From Pseudonocardia xinjiangensis (GTDB taxonomy: Bacteria; Actinomycetota; Actinomycetes; Mycobacteriales; Pseudonocardiaceae), in contig NZ_JAAXKY010000034.1 of the NCBI RefSeq assembly GCF_012911925.1, forward strand, positions 1-54,095: a stretch of 54,095 bases of DNA, in the 5' to 3' direction. Below, one piece after another: positions 24,290 to 34,203 of the stretch; the first letter of the stretch is position 1, and each line of letters opens with the position of its first letter. The notes beneath the pieces are model-generated. The model did no database searches, was not told where the DNA came from, and was given only the letters and a program-made list of their open reading frames with translations. The translations under genes were made by a program, and so were the position numbers.

Positions 24290-25309
24290 TCATCGGTAGA
24301 AGTCGGCGATCGCGCTGAAGGCGAGCTTCGGTTCCCATGGCATGTCGGGGTAGGTGTCTCCGTAGCGGTCCTCGAAGACCTTGACGATGCCGTAGCTGGC
24401 AAGGTCGAGGTCCTCGCTCGGCATTCCGCCGGGACGGTGCGGGAAGTCGTGGAGCGCGAAGATGAACACGAAAGCACTGTCGACGCCTTCGGCATCGAAG
24501 ACCTCCAGCAGCTCACGCACGTAGGAGGCCTGGCCGGCTTCGTCCCGGGCGTAGTCACCGTTCAGCCGGACCGGCCATCCCGTCTCCTTGTCGTACTCGA
24601 CGATCTCCAGTCCGCGCGCACCCCGGTCGCCCGCGCCGCGGTAGCCGGCGGCACCGAACTCGGTGATCGCGACCGGCTTGCCCAGCGCGACCAGGCCCCG
24701 GACCCCGTCGGCGAACTGGTCGACGATCTCCTTCGAGCGGTAGAGGTCGACCGACACGAAGTCGAAGGGCGTCCAGTCGACGCGGTCGAGCGGCACCGAG
24801 GCGTACGTGATCTTGCCTCCGAACCGTTCGCGGACCACAGCGACGGCTGCGCCGAGGAAGTCGTTGACGCGGGCGCCGACCTGCGCGATCGCCTCGCGCG
24901 CCCGGTCCGATCGGATCAGGAGCGCCACCCGCTCGTCGGTGCTGTCGCCGGGCAGGAATCCGGGGTTCATCAAGCTCAGCTCGGCGCCGGTGACGAACAC
25001 GACCTCGCCGCCCTGCCGCCGAAGCCGCTCCGCCCTCTCGGCGCAGTCGGCGAACAGCGACAACATCTCATCGGTGCTCAGCTCCAGAGGGTACGGGGAG
25101 AACCACACCTCAAGGCCCACGTCGATGGCGATCCTCGCTGCCGTCTCGATCCGCTCCGGATCGCCGCCGATCACGCGGACCGCGGTGCAGTGCAGATCGT
25201 CGTGGATGACGCGCAGCTCACGCTCGACCAGTGCCGGGTCGAAGGACACACGGGAGTTCACGCCCCGAAGGACGAACCCGGTGCTGTAGCTGATGCCTTT
25301 GGCGCGCAT
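24290..25309 (-). CDS. glycoside-hydrolase-like TIM-barrel protein
   Basis: 339 residues from the ATG at 25309 (AGGAGAGG upstream). It begins KGISYSTGFVLRGVNSR and has FVTGAELSL and AITEFGAAGYRGAG at strand ends where acid/base and nucleophile glutamates occur in GH-A barrels; FDFVSVDLYRS lies between. Relatives in Streptomyces are sometimes labelled abortive-infection proteins without basis. It probably acts on a glycoside. It is divergent from a TetR gene with a palindrome between them. A second, broken copy survives at 26983-27038. Confidence 0.68.
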   Translation of the reverse strand: MRAKGISYSTGFVLRGVNSRVSFDPALVERELRVIHDDLHCTAVRVIGGDPERIETAARIAIDVGLEVWFSPYPLELSTDEMLSLFADCAERAERLRRQGGEVVFVTGAELSLMNPGFLPGDSTDERVALLIRSDRAREAIAQVGARVNDFLGAAVAVVRERFGGKITYASVPLDRVDWTPFDFVSVDLYRSKEIVDQFADGVRGLVALGKPVAITEFGAAGYRGAGDRGARGLEIVEYDKETGWPVRLNGDYARDEAGQASYVRELLEVFDAEGVDSAFVFIFALHDFPHRPGGMPSEDLDLASYGIVKVFEDRYGDTYPDMPWEPKLAFSAIADFYR

Positions 25310-25329
25310 GGCGACCTCTCCTGTCGATT

Positions 25330-25346
25330 GGGTACTCACCGTACCC
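25330..25346. promoter_or_regulatory. TetR-type palindromic operator
   Basis: GGGTAC-TCACC-GTACCC is a perfect six-base inverted repeat with a five-base centre. It lies 21 bases upstream of the glycosidase-like start and 69 bases upstream of the TetR start, so one dimer could control both divergent genes. Confidence 0.7.
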
Positions 25347-25414
25347 TATCTTGCGTCACGGAGCGACCACGTCGATGCTGGGGGGAACGAGCGGAACCGG
25401 ATGCGAGGACGACC

Positions 25415-26035
25415 ATGACGGACGACCCGGCCGAGCAGGTCCGGGGTGGACAGACGCGACGCCGGGGGGCGGCGCTGGAGCAAGCGATCCTGCGTGCCGC
25501 GGTCGACGAGATCACCGAGCACGGATACGCCGGGCTCACCATGGACCGGGTCGCCAGGAGAGCGGGCACCAACAAGAACGCGATCTACCGCCGCTGGCCG
25601 GACCGTCTCGCGCTGGGCATCGCCGCCTACAAGCAGCTGACCACCACGGTCCCCCTCCCGGACACCGGCCACCTGCGCGCGGATGCCCTCGAACTCCTAC
25701 GCGGAGCGAACCGTCATTGGAGCTCCCCGCTCGGCATGATCCTGCGCGAACTGGTCTCCGCAGCCGGTGGCGCCTCGGGGCTCCTCACCCGACTGGCAGA
25801 ACAGTCCGCCGACGCACTGGCCGCCCCCTGGCTGACCATCCTGGGCCGCGCGGTGGCACGTTGCGAGATCTCCCCGGAGGCACTTCACCCTCGGGTCGCC
25901 ACCGTCGCCATCGTCCTGCTCCGCAACGAGTTCGTGGTGCGCGGAGTGCCGACCGTCCCCGACGACGTCCTCGTCGAGATCGTCGACGAGGTGTACCTGC
26001 CGCTCGTCCGGCAGCGCGGTGCGGCATCGACCTGA
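25415..26035 (+). CDS. TetR/AcrR-family transcriptional regulator
   Basis: 206 residues. The HTH is ILRAAVDEITEHGYAGLTMDR then VARRAGTNKNAIYRRWPDR. The C-terminal helical domain (TetR_C_11-like, with PWLTILGRAVARCEISPEALHPR) binds an unknown ligand. The ATG at 25415 has GAGGA upstream; the much longer open frame to the left is a shadow. It is divergent from the glycosidase-like gene and may repress it. Confidence 0.9.
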   Translation: MTDDPAEQVRGGQTRRRGAALEQAILRAAVDEITEHGYAGLTMDRVARRAGTNKNAIYRRWPDRLALGIAAYKQLTTTVPLPDTGHLRADALELLRGANRHWSSPLGMILRELVSAAGGASGLLTRLAEQSADALAAPWLTILGRAVARCEISPEALHPRVATVAIVLLRNEFVVRGVPTVPDDVLVEIVDEVYLPLVRQRGAAST

Positions 26036-26179
26036 TGCCCCATCCATTGACGAAATGATCCCGAACAGTGTTGATCATAGGTATTCCTTGCGCATTCCTG
26101 TGAGTTTCGTCGTATTCACTCTTGACCGGGCTGCCTACCCTGATCGAGCAACCAGAGGTGGTCCCACCAGGAGGAATAC

Positions 26180-26965
26180 GTGATAAAAGATCGGTTCGCA
26201 GGAATGGTCGTAATCGTCACCGGGGCGGGGTCCGGAATCGGGGCGGCCACGGCCCACCGGTTCGCGGGCGAGGGAGCGACGGTGGTCGCAGTCGGACGTA
26301 CCGCGGAGAAGCTGTAGAAGACCGTCGCGGACGCGGAAGGCACTGTCGAGGCCGTCGTGGGAGACGTGTCCGACATCGCTGCGATCACCACCGTCATCGA
26401 CGATGCCGCCGCGCGGCACGGCCGGGTGGACGTGCTGGTCAACAACGCCGCGACGGCGGCGCTCGGCACGGTCGAGCAGGTGGATCCGGCGGCGTGGCGC
26501 GAGGTCATGGCGGTCGACGTCGACGGGGTCTTCTTCGCCTCTCGCGCCGCGCTTCCCCATCTGCGTGCCGTCGGTGGCTGCATCGTCAACGTCGGTTCGG
26601 TGTCGGGGCTCGGCGCCGACTGGGGCGTGGTCGCCTACAACACGGCCAAGGGCGCGGTGGTGAACCTGACCAACGCGATGGCGCTCGATCACGCGGAGCA
26701 CGGCGTGCGGGTGAATGCGGTGCACCCCAGCCTCACCGTCACCGACATGGCAGCACCGAACCTGGAGAACGAGCAGGTGTTGGAAGCGTTCATGCAGCGG
26801 ATCGCGTTGGGGCGACCCGCCCAGCCGTCCGAGGTCGCCTCCGTGATCGCCTTCCTGGCCAGTGCCGACGCCTCGTTCGTCACCGGTGCGAACATCCCGG
26901 TCGACGGAGGGGTGCGGGCGTCCAGCGGCCAGCCCCGGATGTTCTTGGACCCGACCGCCGGGTAG
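26180..26965 (+). pseudogene. SDR oxidoreductase interrupted by in-frame TAG
   Basis: A complete short-chain dehydrogenase frame of 261 codons, with GAGGAA ribosome site at 26171 and GTG start, has a TAG at codon 46 (26315-26317) after AVGRTAEKL. Otherwise it is intact: VTGAGSGIGAATA, NNAAT, Ser in VNVGSVSG, Y-x3-K in VVAYNTAKGAV and the C-terminal TGANIPVDGG. The product would lose everything after the first beta-alpha unit. A restart at the GTG 26357 would lack the cofactor site. A CAG-to-TAG change is the simplest cause. Confidence 0.85.
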
Positions 26966-26982
26966 CTTCCTCAGGGCCCGAA

Positions 26983-27038
26983 CGGGCCATCCCGTTTCCT
27001 TTTCGTACTCAATGATCTCCGGCCCGAGCACGCCCCGG
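26983..27038 (-). pseudogene. remnant of a second glycosidase-like gene
   Basis: These 56 bases match 24571-24626 at 46 positions. Translated on the minus strand they give GPEIIEYEKETGWPVR beside GLEIVEYDKETGWPVR of the intact gene. Nothing else of the gene remains: it stops at the SDR end on one side and merges with the SnoaL gene on the other. Confidence 0.75.
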
Positions 27039-27398
27039 GGTCTGCTGGTGGAACGTCAACCGCCACCCCGAGGGGCGCCGGACATAGAGGCTGCCGATCA
27101 GTGCCGCGTACTCGGGCCCGTGCCCGCGCCGGGCCACCACCTCGTAGGTGACGAGCCCGGTGTCCGTTGTCGGATGGTGCTCGGTCAGCCGTTCGATTCG
27201 GTACGTCGACCACGGGGGCCCGCTCATCGCCTCGATGATCGCGGCCCGGCCGTCGAGCACGAGCCCGCCGGGCAGCAGCATCATCACCGTATCGTCGAGC
27301 ACCTCGCGATAGAACTCGGCGCCCGCCCCTTCGGTGGCCAGTGCCTGCCACCCCCGCTCCTCCAGATCGGCCGGTCCGCCTTCCTCATGAGTCCGCAT
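27009..27398 (-). CDS. SnoaL-like (NTF2 fold) protein with fused C-terminus
   Basis: 129 residues. Features of the NTF2/SnoaL fold: ALATEGAGAEFYREVLDDTV, MLLPGGLVLDGRAAIIEAM, GLVTYEVVARR and GWRLTFHQQTP. The last ten or so residues (GRARAGDH) are read out of frame from the glycosidase remnant, so the native end has been lost, though only shortly after the final strand. It may still fold. I start at the ATG at 27398. Substrate unknown. Confidence 0.65.
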   Translation of the reverse strand: MRTHEEGGPADLEERGWQALATEGAGAEFYREVLDDTVMMLLPGGLVLDGRAAIIEAMSGPPWSTYRIERLTEHHPTTDTGLVTYEVVARRGHGPEYAALIGSLYVRRPSGWRLTFHQQTPGRARAGDH

Positions 27399-27473
27399 GG
27401 GGCGCAATCCTGCCAACGCCCAGCGCTCCGGTCGTGGACGAAAGGGAACCCGGGATCACTCGATTTACAGCCC

Positions 27474-27863
27474 TCAGCTTCGACGGTTGTGAGCCTGTTG
27501 CCGTGCGTCGTAGTCCAGGCGTGCCCGGTCGACGTCGGCCAGGTTGACCGACCATTCGGCGAGCGTGGCGAACAGGGGCGCGAGGCTGCGCCCGAGCTCG
27601 GTGATCTCGTACTCCACCCGGGGTGGGATCTCGGGGTGGTGGGTGCGCACGACGAGCCCGTCGCGTTCCAGCTGCCGGAGCCGCTGCGTCAAGACCTTGG
27701 GCGTGATCGTGGTGATGCGGCGTTCGAGCTCCCCGAACCGTTGCCGCCCGTACTCGTGGAGCGTCCACAGGATCGGGGTGGTCCAGCGGCTGAAGACGAT
27801 GTCCACCACGGGAGCGATCGGGCAGGCCTGCTCCGGAGCGACGGCCGATGTGGTTTCGATCAC
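27474..27863 (-). CDS. HxlR-family transcriptional regulator
   Basis: 129 residues. The winged helix has CPIAPVVDIVFSRWTTPILW, RFGELERRITTITPKVLTQRL and LERDGLVVRTHHPEIPPRVEY. The Cys at about residue 14 matches the redox-sensing cysteine of QorR/HypR-type HxlR proteins. It starts from a GTG at 27863. It is divergent from an NAD(P)H-binding reductase, the usual partner of such aldehyde/quinone sensors. Confidence 0.88.
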   Translation of the reverse strand: MIETTSAVAPEQACPIAPVVDIVFSRWTTPILWTLHEYGRQRFGELERRITTITPKVLTQRLRQLERDGLVVRTHHPEIPPRVEYEITELGRSLAPLFATLAEWSVNLADVDRARLDYDARQQAHNRRS

Positions 27864-27884
27864 TTCACGCCCACTTTCCTCTGG

Positions 27885-27897
27885 GTACCTCCTGGTA
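27885..27897. promoter_or_regulatory. candidate HxlR operator
   Basis: TACC-TCCT-GGTA, flanked by G on both sides, is an inverted repeat midway between the HxlR and NmrA-like genes. The GTACC/GGTA(C) half-site resembles the half-sites upstream of the other HxlR gene near 48634. Motif-based only. Confidence 0.4.
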
Positions 27898-27951
27898 GAT
27901 CGAAAGTAGCGTCGCCGCGTCAGTTCAACCAGCGCGGACCAGGAGAAAGAC

Positions 27952-28770
27952 ATGATCGTGGTGACGGGAGCGACGGGCAACGTCGGGCAGCCGCTCACGC
28001 GGGCCCTTGTCGAAGCAGGCGAGGAAGTGACGGCCGTTTCCCGAAGGCCGGTCGACGTGCCGGCCGGAGTCCGGCACGTCCAGGCCGACCTGAGCGAACC
28101 GGAGAGCCTCGAGCCCGCCCTCGACGGTGCTGTCGCGTTGTTCGTCCTGACCTCCTCCGACTTCATGACGAACGGCGATCTCGGTGACGTCATGACCGCC
28201 GTGCGGGCGGCCGGCGTCCGGCGGGTCGTGCTGCTGTCCTCCCAGGGCGTCGGCTCCGGACGCCACCCCGCAGTGCTGGAGGACGCCGTCACGCAGTCCG
28301 GTCTGGACTGGACGATGCTGCGGCCGGGCAACTTCGACTCCAACACGTTCCAGTGGGCCGGCTCGGTCCGCGCACGACGGGTGGTCGCGGCGCCGTTCGG
28401 CGACGTCGCGTTGCCCGCCGTCGACCCGGCCGACATCGCCGAGGTGGCCGCCCTCGCCCTGCGCGAACCCGGCCACAACGGCGCGATCTACACGCTCACC
28501 GGGCCGGAACCGATCTCGCCGCGACAGCAGGTCGCGGCGATCGCAGACGCCCTGGGCGAGCCCGTGCGGTTCATGGAGCAGACCCGCGCAGAGGCGCGGG
28601 CCCGGATGCTGGATCACATGCCCGGGCCCGTCGTGGAGGCCACCCTCGCCATCCTCGGCGAACCGTCTGCCGCGGAGCAGCGCGTCAGCCCGGATGTGGA
28701 GCGGCTCCTCGGTCGTGCACCTCACACCTTCGCCGATTGGGCGTCGCGCAACGTCGCGGCGTTCACGTGA
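27952..28770 (+). CDS. NmrA/QorB-like NAD(P)H-binding reductase
   Basis: 272 residues. The atypical SDR motif is VVTGATGNVGQPLTRAL, followed by SRRPVDVPAG, VVLLSSQGVGSG and the substrate region LDWTMLRPGNFDSN. The active-site Tyr of classical SDRs is missing, as in NmrA/QorB proteins. QorB reduces quinones; with the divergent redox-type HxlR gene this suggests a quinone or aldehyde response. The ATG at 27952 follows AGGAGAAAG. Confidence 0.88.
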   Translation: MIVVTGATGNVGQPLTRALVEAGEEVTAVSRRPVDVPAGVRHVQADLSEPESLEPALDGAVALFVLTSSDFMTNGDLGDVMTAVRAAGVRRVVLLSSQGVGSGRHPAVLEDAVTQSGLDWTMLRPGNFDSNTFQWAGSVRARRVVAAPFGDVALPAVDPADIAEVAALALREPGHNGAIYTLTGPEPISPRQQVAAIADALGEPVRFMEQTRAEARARMLDHMPGPVVEATLAILGEPSAAEQRVSPDVERLLGRAPHTFADWASRNVAAFT

Positions 28771-28836
28771 CCCGCCAGGAGCCGCTGCCGGCCTCGCTCG
28801 GACTCTCGGTCGGCGTCCGATCTGAGTTTAGATCTA

Positions 28837-28864
28837 GTACTTCATCGAAACAAGGTCGATGTAC
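28837..28864. promoter_or_regulatory. AT-rich inverted repeat upstream of hydrolase
   Basis: CATCGA-N7-TCGATG (28843-28861) is a perfect repeat, with GTAC on each outer side (28837-28840 and 28861-28864). It lies in the 217-base gap before the hydrolase at 28988, which is clearly less GC-rich than its surroundings. It may be an operator; no regulator gene is adjacent. Nothing else is recognised in the gap. Confidence 0.35.
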
Positions 28865-28987
28865 AGTGCTCCCGTGATCACCACAGACTGCCCAGGGTTT
28901 CCATGACGCCGGTTCTGTCCTGTTTTCAGCCCTGGCCCGTTTGTGTTTGATCATCGTTAATCCGTTCGTTCCCGAACAGAGGTTCCC

Positions 28988-29686
28988 ATGACACTTCCTG
29001 CACTCCTGCTCGTCCCCGGCGCCTGGCACAAGCCCGCGCACCTGCAGCACCTGATCGACGAGCTCGACGGCGTCGACGTCCACACCGTCTCCCTGACCAG
29101 CTGCGGCGACGATGTGAACACGCTCGGTGACATGTTCTCCGACGCCGCCGCCATCCGCGCCGCGGTCGATGCGATCGACGGTCCGGTGGTCGTCCTCGCG
29201 CATTCCTACGGCGGCATTCCGACCACGCAGGCACTCGCCGGTGCGAGCAATGTCCGACGCATCATCTACCTGGCGGCGTTCCAGCTCGATGCAGGTGAGT
29301 CCCTGCTCTCGAGCGTCGGGGGCAGCCCTGCGCCGTGGTGGGTGATGCACGAGCACGACGGGGGCGCCGGGGACTACATGACGGTCGACAACCCCGCCGA
29401 CGTGTTCTACGGCGACGTCGACGCGGCCCTCACCGAGCAGGCCATCGCAGATCTGGGCTACCAGCGCTACGCCGGGAAGACCCAGGAGCTGACGGAGGCC
29501 GCGTGGAAGGGCATTCCGAGCACCTACATCCTGTGCGAGGCCGACAACGCCCTTCCGCCGTTCGCACAGGAGCTCTTCGCGAAGCGCGCCGAGAAGCTGC
29601 TGCGGCTCACCACCTCCCACTCCCCCTTCCTGTCGCAGCCGGCCGCACTCGCGCAGATGATCAAGGGTGAGCTCGCCTCCGTCTGA
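28988..29686 (+). CDS. alpha/beta-fold hydrolase
   Basis: 232 residues. It begins LPALLLVPGAWHKPAH, has the nucleophile elbow AHSYGG (Ser about 76) and the closing TSHSPFLSQP with the catalytic His. This is the small esterase type found in plant salicylate-esterase-like bacterial proteins. RBS GAGGTTCCC at 28979 and an ATG start. It stands alone with an inverted repeat upstream. The 213 bases after it hold no gene I can support. Confidence 0.87.
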   Translation: MTLPALLLVPGAWHKPAHLQHLIDELDGVDVHTVSLTSCGDDVNTLGDMFSDAAAIRAAVDAIDGPVVVLAHSYGGIPTTQALAGASNVRRIIYLAAFQLDAGESLLSSVGGSPAPWWVMHEHDGGAGDYMTVDNPADVFYGDVDAALTEQAIADLGYQRYAGKTQELTEAAWKGIPSTYILCEADNALPPFAQELFAKRAEKLLRLTTSHSPFLSQPAALAQMIKGELASV

Positions 29687-29899
29687 GGTGCACGCTTCCC
29701 GCAAGGTGTAGCTCCCCGTGCAAGGCCCGGAACGTCGCCGAAGCCGCTCCGGGCCGCGTAGAGCCGTGCCGTCCACACGGCAGGAGCCCGCGGCGGATGA
29801 GCTGATCGCGCTCGGCGACCTGGTACGCCCCGGCGGTGGCGGACCGTTCCACCGTCTTGTCCGCGGCTCCCCGGCCGCCTCGATCACTATCGTCACGGG

Positions 29900-30436
29900 G
29901 TGCCCGACCTGATCGCGCCCACCGCACGCCTGCACACCGCCTGGCTCGAGGCGCGTGACGACTGGGGTCCCGGCGTCCACGAGGACGGTTTCGGGCTGCG
30001 GCCGTCCGACGAGGTCGACTCGCCTGCCGGGTTCAGGGCCTGGGTCGCGCGACTCGTCGACGGGTCGGATCCGGCGAAGCCGGTGGAGGCCGGCCGGCTG
30101 CGGGCCACGTGCCGATGGATCGTCGAGGACGACCGGGTGCTCGGCGGGATCGCACTGCGGCACGGACCCGACGACCACGTGCTGCGGCTCGGCCACATCG
30201 GCTACGGCATCCGCCCGTCCGCGCGCCGACGCGGGCTGGCCACCTGGGCACTGGGCAGGATGCTCGGCGAGGCGCGGGGAATCGGCCTGGACCGGGTGCT
30301 GGTCGTCTGTGCGGCCGACAACATCGCCTCGGCGCGGACGATCGAGCGCAACGGCGGCGTCCTCGACGAGGTCCGGGATACCGGGCTCGGCGCCGTGCGG
30401 CGCTACTGGATCACGATCGGCGAGCCGGGCGCATGA
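29900..30436 (+). CDS. GNAT family N-acetyltransferase
   Basis: 178 residues, of the type that begins LIAPTARLHTAWLEARDDWG. The acetyl-CoA loop is GYGIRPSARRRGLATWALG and the second signature RVLVVCAADNIASARTIERNGG. Closest to YkwB/YedL-style predicted acetyltransferases. GTG start at 29900. Substrate unknown. It ends 168 bases before dnaE, a gap holding the dnaE promoter region and no other gene. Confidence 0.86.
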   Translation: MPDLIAPTARLHTAWLEARDDWGPGVHEDGFGLRPSDEVDSPAGFRAWVARLVDGSDPAKPVEAGRLRATCRWIVEDDRVLGGIALRHGPDDHVLRLGHIGYGIRPSARRRGLATWALGRMLGEARGIGLDRVLVVCAADNIASARTIERNGGVLDEVRDTGLGAVRRYWITIGEPGA

Positions 30437-30604
30437 CTCCTCCCGGCGCCGAGGCGGCAGCCCCGGCCTGCGCGGCCCCGGACGCGCCGCCCACCCGTTC
30501 AGCCCCGAGCACAAGCCGCTTCGACGACGCGCGCCGGGACCTGGGAGGCGCGGGCCCGAAGGCCTGGTAGAACTGTCGGGCAGCGCGAGGGAGAGACGGG
30601 GCCT

Positions 30605-33600
30605 GTGGCGGATTCATTTGTTCACCTGCATGTGCACACCGAGTATTCGATGCTCGACGGCGCAGCGAAAGTAAATGCGCTGTTCAGCGAGGCCGAGCGC
30701 CTCGACATGCCTGCGGTGGCGATGACCGACCATGGCAACATGTACGGCTCTGCGGAATTCTACCGCCGCGCCACGAAGAGCAGCGTCAAACCGATCATCG
30801 GTATCGAGGCGTATCTCGCGCCGGCCAGCCGGCACATCAAGAAACCCATTTTCTGGGGCCAGGCGTCGCAGCGGGGTTCTGACGAGTTCGGTGAGGGCGG
30901 CGACGTCTCGGGCGCGGGCGCGTACACGCACATGACGATGGTGGCCCGCAACGCCACCGGCCTGCGGAACCTGTTCAGACTCTCCAGCCTGGCCTCGTTC
31001 GAGGGCTACTACCGCAAGCCGCGCATGGACCGCGAACTCGTCGCGGAACACGCGGAAGGAATCATCGCCACCACCGGCTGCCCATCCGGAGAAGTGCAGA
31101 CCAGGCTACGTCTCGGCCAGGAAGCCGCAGCGCTGCAGGCGGCGAGCGACTACCGCGACATCTTCGGGCGGGAGAACTTCTTCCTCGAACTGATGGACCA
31201 CGGCCTGCCGATCGAACGCTCGGTTCGCGAGGGCCTGCTCACGATCGCGAAGAAGCTCGATCTGCCGCCGGTCGCCACGAACGACTCGCATTATGTGACG
31301 AAGGATCAGGCCGAAGCGCATTCCGCTCTGCTGTGCGTGCAGTCGGGAAAGACCCTCGACGATCCGAACCGTTTCAAGTTCGACGGCGACGGCTACTACC
31401 TGAAGAGCGCGGCGGAGATGCGCGAATACTGGGACAAAGAAGTCCCGGGAGCCGCCGACAGCACTCTGCTGATCGCTGAACGCGTCGAGTCGTACGCCGA
31501 GGTCTACGCCGAGATCGACCGGATGCCGCGATTCCCGCTGCAGCCCGGCGAGACGGAAGACGACCTGCTCCGCGCGGACGTCGAGAAGTACACGCCGTCG
31601 CGATTCCCCAACGGCTTGTCAGCCGAATACAAAGAACGTATCGAGATCGAGCTCAGCGTGATCTCGAAGATGGGTTTCCCGGGCTACTTCCTGGTGGTCG
31701 GCGACCTGGTTCGCTGGGCCAAGTCCCAGAAGATCGCCGTCGGGCCCGGCCGGGGCTCGGCAACCGGTTCGCTCGTGGCCTACATCCTGCACATCACCGA
31801 CCTGGACCCGATCGAGCACAAGCTCATCTTCGAGCGGTTCCTGAACCCGGAGCGGGTGAGCCCGCCCGACATCGACCTGGACTTCGACGAGCGCAGGCGC
31901 GGCGAGGTGATGCGCTACACCGTCGACAAGTGGGGCGAGGAGAACGTCGCCCAGGTCATCACCTTCGGCACGATCAAGACCAAGGCCGCGCTCAAGGACT
32001 CGGCCCGGGTTCTGCACGGGCAACCCGGTTTCTCCATCGCCGACCGGATCTCGAAGGCGCTCCCACCGCCTATCGCGGCGAAGGACATTCCGCTCTCCGG
32101 CATCTTCGACCCGACCCACGAGCGGTACGCGGAAGCCACGGAGGTCCGGACCCTCTCCGAGACCGACCCCGAGGTCGGCAAGATCATGTCCACCGCGCGC
32201 GGGCTGGAGGGACTGGTCCGCAACGCAGGCGTGCACGCCTGCGCGGTGATTCTGTCCTCCGAGCCGCTGCTCGACGTCATCCCGCTGTGGAAGCGCGACG
32301 ACGGTTCTGTCATCACCGGATGGGACTTCCCGTCGTGTGAGGACATCGGCCTGCTGAAGATGGACTTCCTCGGGCTGCGCACTCTCACGGTTGTCGACGA
32401 CGCGGTGAAAGCCGTCGCCGCGAACCACGGCATCGAGATCGACCTGCCGACGCTCAAACTGGACGACAAGAAGACCTACGAGCTGCTCACCCGCGGCGAC
32501 ACGCTCGGCGTGTTCCAGCTCGACGGCGGTGGGATGCGGACGCTGCTGAAGGCCATGGCGCCCACCCACTTCGGTGACATCGCCGCGGCGCTCGCGCTCT
32601 ACCGGCCGGGCCCGATGGCCGCGAACGCGCACATGGACTACGCGGAGCGCTCGAACGGGCGGCAGAAGATCACTCCGATCCACCCGGAGCTCCAGGACGC
32701 GCTCGACCCCATCCTCGGCGAGACCTACCACCTGCTGGTCTACCAGGAGCAGGTGATGGCCATCGCCCAGCAGCTCGCCGGCTACAGCCTCGGCCAGGCC
32801 GACCTGCTGCGCCGCGCGATGGGCAAGAAGAAGAAGGAGATCATCGAGAAGGAGTTCGAGGGGTTCCGTGCCGGCATGACCGGCAAGGGCTTCTCGGCGG
32901 AGGCGTGCCAGACCCTCTGGGACGTCATGCTGCCCTTCGCCGGGTACGCCTTCAACAAGTCACACACCGCAGGCTACGGGCTCGTCGCGTACTGGACGGC
33001 CTACCTGAAGGCCAACTATCCGGTCGAGTTCATGGCTGCCCAGCTGACCTCGATCGGCGACAACAAGGACAAGTCGGCCGTCTACCTGGCCGAGTGCCGC
33101 CGGATGGGCATCAAGGTCCTCCCGCCGGACGTCAACGACTCCGACCTGTGGTTCTCCGCGGTCGGCGGCGATATCCGCTTCGGGCTCGGAGCGGTGCGCA
33201 ACGTCGGCGCCAACGTCGTGGAAGCCATCATCGAGACCCGCAAGAACAAGGGCCGGTTCACCTCGTTCAGCGACTTCCTCGAGAAGGTCAGCCTGGTCTG
33301 CTGCAACAAGCGCACCATCGAGTCGCTGATCAAGGCAGGCGCATTCGACTCGTTCGGCCAGCCCCGCAAGTCGCTGCTGATGGTCCACGAGGATGCCGTC
33401 GACGCGGTCACCAACCTCAAGCGCCACGAGGAGCGCGGCCAGTTCGACCTGTTCGGCGGCATGGGTGACGGCCCGCCGCCCGCCGAGAGCTCGCCGCTCG
33501 CCCACCTGAAGATCGGTGACGAGGAGTGGCCGCGGAAGCAGATGCTCGCCTACGAGCGCGAGATGCTCGGGCTCTACGTCTCCGCGCATCCCCTCGACGG

Positions 33601-34168
33601 AACCGAGCGGATTCTGCGCAAGCACGCTCCGCGGCCCATCGCCGCGATCCTCGACGACCCGCCGAAGGAAGGTGAGGTCGCCATCGCCGGCATGATCGTC
33701 TCGGTCGACCGGCGGGTGAACAAGAAGGGCGAGCCCTGGGCGATCGTCACGATCGAAGACCTCGACGCCGCCATCGAGGTGCTGTTCTTCCCGAAGTCGT
33801 ACCTCGCGATGCACGAGGACCTCATCGCCGACTCGGCCGTCGCGGTCAAGGGACGGGTCAACATCCGCGACGAACAACGGATGTCGGTCTTCGCGTCGGG
33901 AATCATCACTCTCGACGTGGCCGCCGCGCAGGCAGGCTTGGGTGAGGCGCCGCTCGTGCTCAAGGCCGACGCACTGAAACTGGACCACGCGGTGGTGTCG
34001 GAGCTGAAGTCGGCGCTCGTGGCGCATTCGGGCAGCACCCCGCTGACGCTGGTGCTGTGCTACCGGAACCGCGAGACACCACTGGCGATCGACGGATTTT
34101 CGGTGACGGTCTCCTCCGCCCTGCTCGGCGAGCTCAAGCACATCCCGGGAATCGCGGTCGCGTCGTAG
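30605..34168 (+). CDS. dnaE: DNA polymerase III alpha subunit
   Basis: 1187 residues, matching DnaE1 of mycobacteria (about 1184). The N-terminal PHP domain starts [15 protein letters not shown] and retains metal ligands including TDHGNMYG, consistent with proofreading by the PHP site in actinobacteria. The palm aspartates are in [13 protein letters not shown] (about 421-427) and [10 protein letters not shown] (about 585). The tandem HhH and OB-fold regions follow, with [19 protein letters not shown] in the OB fold. It is the replicative polymerase. GTG start with GAGGGAGAG upstream. Confidence 0.97.
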   Translation: MADSFVHLHVHTEYSMLDGAAKVNALFSEAERLDMPAVAMTDHGNMYGSAEFYRRATKSSVKPIIGIEAYLAPASRHIKKPIFWGQASQRGSDEFGEGGDVSGAGAYTHMTMVARNATGLRNLFRLSSLASFEGYYRKPRMDRELVAEHAEGIIATTGCPSGEVQTRLRLGQEAAALQAASDYRDIFGRENFFLELMDHGLPIERSVREGLLTIAKKLDLPPVATNDSHYVTKDQAEAHSALLCVQSGKTLDDPNRFKFDGDGYYLKSAAEMREYWDKEVPGAADSTLLIAERVESYAEVYAEIDRMPRFPLQPGETEDDLLRADVEKYTPSRFPNGLSAEYKERIEIELSVISKMGFPGYFLVVGDLVRWAKSQKIAVGPGRGSATGSLVAYILHITDLDPIEHKLIFERFLNPERVSPPDIDLDFDERRRGEVMRYTVDKWGEENVAQVITFGTIKTKAALKDSARVLHGQPGFSIADRISKALPPPIAAKDIPLSGIFDPTHERYAEATEVRTLSETDPEVGKIMSTARGLEGLVRNAGVHACAVILSSEPLLDVIPLWKRDDGSVITGWDFPSCEDIGLLKMDFLGLRTLTVVDDAVKAVAANHGIEIDLPTLKLDDKKTYELLTRGDTLGVFQLDGGGMRTLLKAMAPTHFGDIAAALALYRPGPMAANAHMDYAERSNGRQKITPIHPELQDALDPILGETYHLLVYQEQVMAIAQQLAGYSLGQADLLRRAMGKKKKEIIEKEFEGFRAGMTGKGFSAEACQTLWDVMLPFAGYAFNKSHTAGYGLVAYWTAYLKANYPVEFMAAQLTSIGDNKDKSAVYLAECRRMGIKVLPPDVNDSDLWFSAVGGDIRFGLGAVRNVGANVVEAIIETRKNKGRFTSFSDFLEKVSLVCCNKRTIESLIKAGAFDSFGQPRKSLLMVHEDAVDAVTNLKRHEERGQFDLFGGMGDGPPPAESSPLAHLKIGDEEWPRKQMLAYEREMLGLYVSAHPLDGTERILRKHAPRPIAAILDDPPKEGEVAIAGMIVSVDRRVNKKGEPWAIVTIEDLDAAIEVLFFPKSYLAMHEDLIADSAVAVKGRVNIRDEQRMSVFASGIITLDVAAAQAGLGEAPLVLKADALKLDHAVVSELKSALVAHSGSTPLTLVLCYRNRETPLAIDGFSVTVSSALLGELKHIPGIAVAS

Positions 34169-34203
34169 GGACCGGAGATCGCCGAGCTAGGCAGGCGGCG
34201 GGC

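Noticed and set aside
29718..29912. 64-codon frame between hydrolase and GNAT
   Set aside because: No ribosome site, no domain and a biased composition; neither strand of 29687-29899 shows a convincing gene.
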